This document shows, one piece after another, positions 27,802 to 35,731 of a stretch of 45,924 bases of DNA. The first letter of the stretch is position 1, and each line of letters begins with the position of its first letter. The notes under the pieces were generated by a model. That model ran no database searches and was not told the DNA's origin. It saw only the letters and a program-made list of their open reading frames with translations. The position numbers were made by a program, and so were the translations under genes. Location of the stretch: assembly GCA_041676645.1 (NCBI GenBank), contig JBAYRO010000020.1, positions 1 to 45,924 of the forward strand, written 5' to 3'. The DNA comes from JAMLIN01 sp041676645 (lineage in GTDB: Bacteria; Pseudomonadota; Gammaproteobacteria; Burkholderiales; Burkholderiaceae_E).

Positions 27802-30800
27802 CTACAGCTTGCAGCTTTCGACGGTGTCCTTCAGCTCCGTCGCGCGGTTCGCCTCGTCGAGCTCGCGCGCGAGCTTCGAGCGCTTGAGGCGCACCGCGTT
27901 GGCCGTCAGCCGGCCGCCGAAGGTCTGGCTCAAAAGGTCGGCGAGGTCCGCTGCCTTCATGCTGGCGAGGTCCTCGCGCGTCAGCATCGCCAGCGCCTCC
28001 GGCGTCCACTCGAACTTGCCTGCGTTGAGCCAGGTCGGGCTGCGCCCATGCCTGGGTTGTGCGCCACTGATCTCCGGCAGGGCGATGCCTTTCTGCTTGG
28101 CCCGATCACGCGCTCGATAGACGGCCTTCTCCGTGACCATGCGGCCGAGGCGCTCGCTCAGCCGCTCTGCCATCTGGCGTGCGGTGAGCCCTGCCAAATC
28201 CGGAGCTGCCACCGCGACCTCGGTGGGCCCGAGGGCCCGGCTGACCCCTTCGGCCTCGACCGTCTGCGATACCGCCGCCACGCTCACGTAGCGGCCGGCG
28301 CGATCAGACAGCGCCTGCGCGACCTCGACCACTGATTGCCCGGCCCCGACCATGTCTCTTGCCATTGCCCTCTCATCTTCCGACAGTCCGAAGCCGACGC
28401 TCTTGCCGGGGCGTGCTTCGGCCGGCTTGCGTGGCAGGCGGCCCGCGCGGCGGTCGGCCTTCAGCACGTCCTCGATCCGCCACCAGACCATGCGCCGGGC
28501 CAGATCCTGCGGATCGACCTCGACGCCGAAATGCCGGGTCATGGCGTCGGCTATCTCGGCAGCCGACATGCCCTCCGCGGCGAGCTTCTCCTCGAAGGTC
28601 CGGAAGGCCGTCGCGAGCCGGTCGGCCTCGATCTCGACGGGGGACCTGTCGGCCCGCGGCGCGCGCGCCTGGCCCTGTCGCTCCGCGGCCGTCTCGATGC
28701 GATGCGCACGCTGGCTGAGCTCCTCCCACAGCGCCTCTTCCCAGTCGTCGGTGAGCTGCGGCCCGGTGCGCTCGCGCAGGGCGATCTGCTCGACCCGCGG
28801 CACATCCTCGGTGGCTTCGGGCGGCTGCGCCAGCCGCTCCGGGCGCCGGAGCAGGGAGCGGCGCTCGACGTTGCGCGCCTCGACCTCACCGGCGAGCCTG
28901 AAGTAGAGGAGCCGGGCACTGGCCTGCTCGAGGCTTTCCCGCTCGGCGAGCAGGCCGCCGAGCTCATCGATGAGCGCGGCCCGCTGCGTACTCCCGGCGT
29001 CGAACGGCGCGATCGTCGCCTCGTAGGCCTCGAGCCGCTCGACCGCATGCGCCGCGGCCTGGTCGAGATCACCGAGCGCCTTGCGCACCCACCGGGTCAT
29101 GAACCCCGGCGAGCCGCCCCGGGCAAAGCCCTCGCGCACCTGGATCAAATGCTGCAGCTCGTGCAGCAGCACCAGGCGCGCCTGTTTCGCGCTGCCGGCC
29201 CGCACGCGGATCTCGCGCGGGTTCTCCAGCACGACGCCGCGCCGCCCCAGCCGGCGGTCGTGCTCCAGCCGCACGCGCACGCGGCGGAGCTCAGGATAGG
29301 CCTCCCAGAGCAGCGGGTGGTCGAGGATCTTGTCGGCCCGGCCCTCGATCGCCTTGCTGGCGATCTGGCCCTTGGCAAGCTTCTCGGCCCGCGTCCTGAG
29401 CTTGGCATCGCGATCGGAAATCTCAAAGCGCCAGGCGCCGTCCGCGCCGCGGAACCAGCCCGTCGTCTGCCAGATCTCCTCGGCCGTGCGGCCCGCGCCC
29501 TCCATGGCCTGCGCCGCCTCCAGCCGGACGAGGTCGGCCGAGCGCGCCCGCTGTCCGGCCATGGCGAACATCGGCGCGTTCTCGTTGGCCGCGAGGTGGC
29601 GCCCGATGACCGCACCGCCGTCGCCCGCGAAGATGCCTTCGAGAAGGTGCGCGATCGGCGCGACCTTCGACGGAGAGACCGCGCCGTGGAAGATCATCTC
29701 GATCAGGTGGGCGGGGCCCTCCTCTTCAATTGCCGAAGCTGCATCCTGATATGTGCTATAGTTGCGGTCGTAGATGACGCGCAGCGTGTCAGGGTCATCC
29801 GGGTCGGACATCCAGGGCCGCCCGGTCTGCTGCGCAAAATCGGCAAACCGCAGGTCGAGAACACCGAGGTCTTCAGCATGCCTGACAAGAAGCGCCCACG
29901 TCCTGTCGTCGATCAAACCGAGCGCCCGGTAGACGTGAACCAGCTCGTGGAGGACCTCCCCGACGAGGGATTGGGAGACTTCGGCGACGCTGGCGGCCGC
30001 GTCAGCGTCGTCCCCGTACTTGAAAAAAACGAGCGTGCGGCGGCCCGGAAGCCAGCTCGCGCGCTTCGATCGAAGATGTGACCACGGGCCGCGCAGCTCG
30101 AACTCGCCGCCATCCGCGCCCGCGAACACGGCATTGACATGCCGGGAGCCGGGGATCGGCTCGATCCGCTTCAGAATGCCGACGGTCACCCCGCCGGGGA
30201 TCAGCCCGCGCACCTCGTCGAGCTTGTCGATCGCAGCGCGCACCACGGCATCGCTGTTCTCGGCAACCTCGCCGAGCGCGATCGCCATGTCGAACCTATC
30301 CCGCGTCGGCAGATCGCCGAGCGCGGCCAGGTCGAATGGTGGCTCGTCTAGTGGAGCTTCGTCTTCCGGTCCGCCAGCACGCGCTTGATCACCGCCCAGC
30401 CCTTCTCGGCCTTCTCGCGCGCCGCCCGCATCTCCTCGGCCGAGCCGCTGCCGGAGCTCGGCTTCTGTTCTGACGTCCTCGAGCCCGAGCCTGCCAAGAT
30501 CAGCCTCCATCTCCTCTGCCGCCAGGAACGCTTCGAGCGCTTCCCGGTCGGCTTCCCGCACGACCATTGTACCACGGAGATCGTCGTCGATGGCCGACAA
30601 CAGATCATTTATTTCCGGGCGCTCCCTGCCCGTCAGGAAGCCTTCTTCCCAGGCCAGGTGCGCCGCATCATCCAGCGCCATGCCCCGTGACGATATCAGC
30701 CCCGGCCGGTCGCGCGGACGCCCGATCATCGCGCGCAAATCGCCGCCTTCATCCTTGATCCCGCCCCGCTCGACGAAGAAATTGACGAGCCGCTGCGGCC

Positions 30801-33369
30801 GCCTCGCGCGGCGCATCTCCTGCACGAAGCGCCAGGTATCGACGACGGCTTCGGCCTCTTCTGCCCGTATCTCCTCGAGCGGATCACGCGGCGGTCGCGG
30901 CGCCTCAGCTTCCCGCGCGGCGGCCGCCGCTTCCACCACGGCGCGGTCGACTGCATCCGCCACCGCCGTCCCGCCGCGGATCAGCTTCACCGCCTCGGCC
31001 CGGGCCAGCGGGTTGAGATCGGGCAGTTGCCGCCCGTTGGCCTTCGACCAGGCCGCCCATTTGTCGATGGCGCGCTCGGCCGCGACCTCGAGCGCTTGGT
31101 CGATACGGGCGCCGAGCTCCCGCTCGAGCGCGGCGACCTGCGCCTGCGCCTCCGGCCCGCCCGGCGCGTCGATGCCGCGCGCGCCCCGGAGCGGCTGCTC
31201 ATGCGGCATGAGGCCCGCAAGCCCGTCACGCTCGATCACACCGCGAACGGCGTCGACGAAATCCTGCGCCGCCGCCTTGACCTTAGTGCCCGCCTCGAGC
31301 GCGCGGGCCGCCTCGTCGAGCAGCTCGGAGACGGGCCCGTCCCGCACCGCCAGATCCTCGATCAGCGCGACGACGGCCTCGCCGGTCAGCGCCCGGTCGG
31401 CGTTGGCGTCGACGGCGAGCCGGTTGCCCGCCTGCTCGATGCGCCGCGCCTCCCGGCTGATGAGCGAGAAAATGCGCGCGTCCTCGCGGAAAAGCCGCAC
31501 GGCGCGGTCGAGCACCTTGGCGCGCGCCGGTATCAGCGCCCGCGCGTCGGCGCCGAGCAGCGTGCGGTGCGCCTCGGCCCTGGCGCCTACCTGCATCAGA
31601 TCGGCCACCATGTGGCGGGCCTCGCGCACGTTGGCAGGCTCGCCCTCGATCAGGCGCCGGACGAGGCCGGCGTGCTGGCTGCGGTCGCGCACCAGGTCGC
31701 CGATCACGGCCGCGTGGTTGGGCGCGATCTCGCCGTTGATGACGGCGGCCAGCGCCTCGTCGGAGAGCTTGGCGAGCGCGCGCGCCTGGCGCATGGCCTC
31801 GGTACCGAGCGGCACGCTGCTGTCGAGGATGCCAGGCCGCTCGCGGATCACGCGCGCGGCGTCGATGACGGTGCCGCTGCCCTCCTGCAGGTTCTTCTTG
31901 GCCGCCAGCGCGCGCACGTCCGATGGCGTCCAGCCGTCGGCCTCACGGAAGACGACGGCCTGCAGGCTGATCGGCTCGTGGCCATCCCCTTCGAGACGCT
32001 TGGCCAGCGACAGCCGCTGGTGCCCGTCGGCGATGACGAGCGCACCGTCCACCCGCTCGAAGACGATGATGCGCCCAGCGGCCAGCGGGTCCCACTGGCG
32101 CACGCCGGCGAGCCGGCCCGTGGCCCCTTCCACATCGCCGCCGGCCTTGAACTGGAAGGTGCCGGCATCGGTCACGAGCTCGGCCGCCGCGACCTCGCGC
32201 ATGGTCACCGGCTTGGCATCCATGCGGAAGCGTGCGGGCGGCGCCGGGGCATCGTCGGCGAGCCGGCGCCCCGTCGCCTCCGGCACGGGATCGGGACGCA
32301 TCGGCGGCGGCTCGATCGGGTCCTCTGCCGCGCGCAGCGCCTGGACCAGGCTGGAGAGCCCGTCGCCACGGTCGATGAGCGGTGGCGTGGGGCGGGCGAC
32401 GTCGGCGTCGATCTCCGCCGCTTGGCGGGCGCCCCGGACCGCGGGATCGGCGTCGGCGCCGGTCTCACGCGCCAGCCGGTCGAGCGCCTTGCGGTCGCCC
32501 TCGGCCGCCTTGCGCACGGTCGACGTCCTGCCGAGCCGGCGTGCGGCATCGTCGAGCGCCTCGTCGGGTCGCCGCCAGCGGATGATGTTGCCGGCCGCGT
32601 CAAGCTCCGGCACGCGGCTGCGGAACCTCTGCGAACCGCGGAAGGCGCTGCGGACACCTGCGTCGGCGACAAAGCCGAACGCGCCGGCCATGCCGATGTC
32701 CATCAAGGCCGTTCCGAGGCCGTGCTCCAGTCCCGCCCGGGCGCGCCAGTGCTGGATCGCGGGCTGCTGGACAGCCTCGACAGCGGCGTTCGCCACTGCC
32801 TGCTTGATGCCCATCCAGACGACCGACGCCGCGCCGGCGGCCACGCGCCCGGTCGGCCCGAGCATCATCGTCGAGACGTTGCCGGCATCGCTCAGCGACC
32901 CGGCGAAGCCGCCGGCGAAGGCGGCGCCCCATCTCCATCCGGCCGGGCCGCGCGCAAAAACGTCCTGGAACTTCTTCTCGGTCCTGTTCGCGCGCGCGGC
33001 CGCCTCGTCCCGCGGCGAGCGCCCCGGCCGGATCGCATCGATCTGGTCCGGGAACTGCTCGGCGAGCCGTTCGAGCTCGGACTGAAAGTCGACGTGCGGG
33101 TCGCGCAGGTTCTCCTGCAGCTCGCCGAAATGCCCCGCGCGCACGTTCGGCGGGATGCGGTAGGGGTTCCTGAGCACGATGCCGGTGGCGGCCTTGATCG
33201 CGTCGATGCGGCGATCGTAGGCCTCCTCCTCGAGCAGCTTCATCGAGCCCCAATTGCCGACGTCGTGCGCGCTCTCGACCGCTGCGTCGTAGATCTCTCC
33301 GAGCGATGACGGGTCCGGCTCGGGGCGCGCGGCCGTGAAGGTGCCGATGCTGGGTTTCTCCGCCAACAT
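27802..33369 (-). CDS. Giant polyvalent-type ejection protein, 1855 aa, with ParB-like and zincin-like domains
   Basis: Domains seen in order: N-terminal helical part with a hydrophobic stretch near 150-230; a ParB/Srx-like domain around residue 400-560 with ADGHQRLSL near 447; long coiled-coil regions; a first zincin-like motif HELVH at 1141-1145; a second, HELQH at 1403-1407, in the LPD23-type context LLHELQHLIQVREGFARGG; and three helix-turn-helix-like units near the C-terminus (MVGAGQSVVEVAQALSDRAG; LTARQMAERLSERLGRM; MKAADLADLLSQTFGG). This mix is that of phage polyvalent proteins injected with the DNA. The likely role is early protection or remodelling of the cell at infection; individual activities are inferred from motifs only. 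Confidence 0.82.
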   Translation of the reverse strand: MLAEKPSIGTFTAARPEPDPSSLGEIYDAAVESAHDVGNWGSMKLLEEEAYDRRIDAIKAATGIVLRNPYRIPPNVRAGHFGELQENLRDPHVDFQSELERLAEQFPDQIDAIRPGRSPRDEAAARANRTEKKFQDVFARGPAGWRWGAAFAGGFAGSLSDAGNVSTMMLGPTGRVAAGAASVVWMGIKQAVANAAVEAVQQPAIQHWRARAGLEHGLGTALMDIGMAGAFGFVADAGVRSAFRGSQRFRSRVPELDAAGNIIRWRRPDEALDDAARRLGRTSTVRKAAEGDRKALDRLARETGADADPAVRGARQAAEIDADVARPTPPLIDRGDGLSSLVQALRAAEDPIEPPPMRPDPVPEATGRRLADDAPAPPARFRMDAKPVTMREVAAAELVTDAGTFQFKAGGDVEGATGRLAGVRQWDPLAAGRIIVFERVDGALVIADGHQRLSLAKRLEGDGHEPISLQAVVFREADGWTPSDVRALAAKKNLQEGSGTVIDAARVIRERPGILDSSVPLGTEAMRQARALAKLSDEALAAVINGEIAPNHAAVIGDLVRDRSQHAGLVRRLIEGEPANVREARHMVADLMQVGARAEAHRTLLGADARALIPARAKVLDRAVRLFREDARIFSLISREARRIEQAGNRLAVDANADRALTGEAVVALIEDLAVRDGPVSELLDEAARALEAGTKVKAAAQDFVDAVRGVIERDGLAGLMPHEQPLRGARGIDAPGGPEAQAQVAALERELGARIDQALEVAAERAIDKWAAWSKANGRQLPDLNPLARAEAVKLIRGGTAVADAVDRAVVEAAAAAREAEAPRPPRDPLEEIRAEEAEAVVDTWRFVQEMRRARRPQRLVNFFVERGGIKDEGGDLRAMIGRPRDRPGLISSRGMALDDAAHLAWEEGFLTGRERPEINDLLSAIDDDLRGTMVVREADREALEAFLAAEEMEADLGRLGLEDVRTEAELRQRLGRGDAGGAREGREGLGGDQARAGGPEDEAPLDEPPFDLAALGDLPTRDRFDMAIALGEVAENSDAVVRAAIDKLDEVRGLIPGGVTVGILKRIEPIPGSRHVNAVFAGADGGEFELRGPWSHLRSKRASWLPGRRTLVFFKYGDDADAAASVAEVSQSLVGEVLHELVHVYRALGLIDDRTWALLVRHAEDLGVLDLRFADFAQQTGRPWMSDPDDPDTLRVIYDRNYSTYQDAASAIEEEGPAHLIEMIFHGAVSPSKVAPIAHLLEGIFAGDGGAVIGRHLAANENAPMFAMAGQRARSADLVRLEAAQAMEGAGRTAEEIWQTTGWFRGADGAWRFEISDRDAKLRTRAEKLAKGQIASKAIEGRADKILDHPLLWEAYPELRRVRVRLEHDRRLGRRGVVLENPREIRVRAGSAKQARLVLLHELQHLIQVREGFARGGSPGFMTRWVRKALGDLDQAAAHAVERLEAYEATIAPFDAGSTQRAALIDELGGLLAERESLEQASARLLYFRLAGEVEARNVERRSLLRRPERLAQPPEATEDVPRVEQIALRERTGPQLTDDWEEALWEELSQRAHRIETAAERQGQARAPRADRSPVEIEADRLATAFRTFEEKLAAEGMSAAEIADAMTRHFGVEVDPQDLARRMVWWRIEDVLKADRRAGRLPRKPAEARPGKSVGFGLSEDERAMARDMVGAGQSVVEVAQALSDRAGRYVSVAAVSQTVEAEGVSRALGPTEVAVAAPDLAGLTARQMAERLSERLGRMVTEKAVYRARDRAKQKGIALPEISGAQPRHGRSPTWLNAGKFEWTPEALAMLTREDLASMKAADLADLLSQTFGGRLTANAVRLKRSKLARELDEANRATELKDTVESCKL

Positions 33370-33371
33370 TA

Positions 33372-35597
33372 TCAGTCACCCCCGAGGTAGAGGTCCGGCC
33401 GCCTGCGGCGCAGCGTGTCCCCGAGCGCGCCGAGGTCGAGCACGAAGGGACGCCCGCCGTGCATCACGAATTGCGGATCGTCCTGCAGGTCGCCGAGCGC
33501 CAGCCAGTAGCGGCTTGGACCCACGGTCACCAGCCGCGCGCGGCGCAGCGTGGCGAGGCTCAAGGGCGTGCCGTCGGCGGCCGACGGGCCGACGTCGAAC
33601 GGATCGACCAGGTCCTCCGGCCGGATCGTGTCGAGAAGCTCGCCGAAGCGGTCGCGCTTGACGTCCGGCGGCACGACGGCGGGCGCACCGGTGCCGAAGC
33701 CGAACCAGTTGCGGTCCTGGTAGAAGATGCCGCCATAGGTCTCGCCGGCCACCTCGTGCTCGCCGAGCGCCTCGCGCAGGCCTTGGCTCCACAGGTCCTC
33801 GTCGAAGCCGGTGAGCCCGAGCCGGCGGGCGCGGATCTCGTAGGCCGCGTTGGCAATGGCAACTGCAGCCGCCTCCGTGCGCGGCAGGGCCGTCAGCGCG
33901 TTGCCGATGGCATCGGACTTGGGCTGCGCGATCTGCTGTTTCGTCGGCGCCAGCGCCTTGAAGCCTTCGGTGCGCTTCAGCGCCAGGCCGTCGGCCGCAT
34001 CGCGTGCGACGCCGGTCGGGCCGGCCGACGCGACGAGCGAGCCGAGCAGCGCCACCGCGGGCGCATCCCTGCCCACCTCGCCCATGATGCGCTCGGCGTG
34101 CTCCGGCACGGCGCTGGCCACGGCCCCGGCGAGCATCAGCGTCTGCCCGCCGCCCTCGGTCATCAGCGCGCCGAGCTGCCGCGCCTCGTCCGGCCGCAGA
34201 TACTGTGCCGTCTCGCCGTAGCGCGCGGCCACCTCATCGGCCTGCGCGACGCGCGCCTTGAGCGAGGCCGCCGTGCCCTCCTCGCTGGAAAAGTCGAGCG
34301 GCGCGACCGCGATCAGCCCGACGCGCTCGGCCCAGCCCAGCGGGTCGGCTTTCAGCTCCTTGCGCGCCTCGTCGGCCAGCTTCTCGGCGAGCTCGATGCG
34401 CGCGACCTGGTGCTCATTGGCCCCGGTCTGGCCCACTTGCGAGCGCATCGCCCGCGCGACCGTGTCGATCTCGTCGGGCCTGAGCTGGCGCAGCTCCACC
34501 TGCAGCTGCAGGAGATCCTCGGCGGCGGCTAGGTCCGCCTGCAATTCAGGCGCCCGCTCGCCCGCCTCGAGGATGCGGGCCTTGAGGCCGGCGAGCTGAT
34601 CCGGCGGCACCGCGTAGCCCTTCTCGAGCACACGCGTCACGCTCGCCACCTCCTGCCGCAGCCCCCGGTTCATCACGGAGGCCTCCGCGCGAGACGCGCG
34701 CAGATCGGCTTCGAGCGTGCCGCGCACGGCCCGGAAGCCCTGCAGGTCATACTCCTGGGCGAGCCCGCGGCTGTTGGCGAAGTCCTGGTCGAGCTCCTCG
34801 AGGAAGCGCTGCTTCGCATCGAGCGACGGCAACCGCTCGAAAGCGCCGAGCAGCCGCGCGGTGGCCACCTGCTCGCGCGCCGTGCTCATGGCCTTGGCGG
34901 CCGCCTCCGGCGAGACCAGCCGCTTGCCCGTGACGTCGGTGCGGCTGAGCGATCGGGCGAGCTGGCCGAGATCGTTCGCCAGCACCGCGTCGGCCTCCTC
35001 GTCGAGACCGAGTGCGAACGCCCGCTGGTGAATGGCCTTGAGGCCTTCGCCCAGCTCGGTCTCCAGCGCCGCCCGCTGCTCGGCGGCGATGCGGGCCGCC
35101 TGCTGGCGCGCGATGTCGCGGCCGAACTCCAATCGCTTGCCCTGCATCAGGAGCTGTAGACCGGGCCTCAGCTCCTCGGGCGCGTTGGAGAGCCACGTGC
35201 GCGCCTTGCCTTCGAGCACGCGGAAGAGCTCGTCGGGATTGCTCGAGAGCTTCTGATAGGCGGCGCCGAAATCTGCCTCGATCTCCTGACGCATGCGCGT
35301 CTCGGCCACCTGCAGCCCGGCGCGGTCGTAGGCCTCGCCGCGGATCGTCATCTGGCGTGTCGGGCGGAACTCCGGGTCGAGCCCGGCAGCAAGGCCCGCG
35401 CGCGCGCCTTCGACAGCCGCCGCGTGGTCGGCAAGCTGCCCGACCTTGGCGCCGATCCCGGCGAGATCCGAGGCGACAGAGTTGAGCGCGCCTTGGGCGC
35501 CCGATGACGGAAGCGGCCGGATGTCCGTTGTCACGCGCGAGCGCGCCTCGATCTCGTTCGCAACGCGCAGCAATCCTCGCATCTTATTCGCTGGCAT
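33372..35597 (-). CDS. Internal virion protein, 741 aa, helical
   Basis: Nearly all alpha-helical with long Ala/Glu/Arg coiled coils (QQAARIAAEQRAALETELG, EAAAKAMSTAREQVATARLL), then a more globular C-terminal third (GETYGGIFYQDRNWFGFGTG, LVTVGPSRYWLALGDLQDDP). The globular end carries the YGGIFY/NWFGFG type of pattern seen at the ends of podovirus internal proteins. It lies between tubular protein B and the giant ejection protein. Likely part of the internal core ejected into the host. No catalytic motif (such as transglycosylase ES..) is evident. Confidence 0.65.
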   Translation of the reverse strand: MPANKMRGLLRVANEIEARSRVTTDIRPLPSSGAQGALNSVASDLAGIGAKVGQLADHAAAVEGARAGLAAGLDPEFRPTRQMTIRGEAYDRAGLQVAETRMRQEIEADFGAAYQKLSSNPDELFRVLEGKARTWLSNAPEELRPGLQLLMQGKRLEFGRDIARQQAARIAAEQRAALETELGEGLKAIHQRAFALGLDEEADAVLANDLGQLARSLSRTDVTGKRLVSPEAAAKAMSTAREQVATARLLGAFERLPSLDAKQRFLEELDQDFANSRGLAQEYDLQGFRAVRGTLEADLRASRAEASVMNRGLRQEVASVTRVLEKGYAVPPDQLAGLKARILEAGERAPELQADLAAAEDLLQLQVELRQLRPDEIDTVARAMRSQVGQTGANEHQVARIELAEKLADEARKELKADPLGWAERVGLIAVAPLDFSSEEGTAASLKARVAQADEVAARYGETAQYLRPDEARQLGALMTEGGGQTLMLAGAVASAVPEHAERIMGEVGRDAPAVALLGSLVASAGPTGVARDAADGLALKRTEGFKALAPTKQQIAQPKSDAIGNALTALPRTEAAAVAIANAAYEIRARRLGLTGFDEDLWSQGLREALGEHEVAGETYGGIFYQDRNWFGFGTGAPAVVPPDVKRDRFGELLDTIRPEDLVDPFDVGPSAADGTPLSLATLRRARLVTVGPSRYWLALGDLQDDPQFVMHGGRPFVLDLGALGDTLRRRRPDLYLGGD

Positions 35598-35632
35598 GTG
35601 TTGCCTCCGTTGCGCTTTTCCGGAGGCCCTCA

Positions 35633-35729
35633 GGCCCGAAGGGCCAAGCGCCCAAGCGGGCGCCGGCGCGAGCGCCGGCCCTCAGCACGACGGCGCTCAG
35701 CGTGGGGCACGCTCTCACCACTCGTGTCA
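35633..35729 (-). repeat. Composite intergenic repeat between tubular protein B and the 741-aa protein
   Basis: Minus strand order: the 22-bp TGACACGAGTGGTGAGAGCG box (35708-35729), starting 2 bases after the stop of the tubular B gene, then hairpin CCGGCG-CTCG-CGCCGG (35663-35678) and hairpin GGCCC-TTC-GGGCC (35633-35645). The same three parts occur in the same order at 39904-40002. No T run follows the hairpins. Confidence 0.7.
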
Positions 35730-35731
35730 CC

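Noticed and set aside
30590..33309. Very long plus-strand open frames (831 and 760 codons) opposite the giant ejection protein
   Set aside because: They are Ser/Arg- and Arg/Ala-rich, as expected for antisense frames of GC-rich coding DNA, and lie against the clearly coding minus strand.
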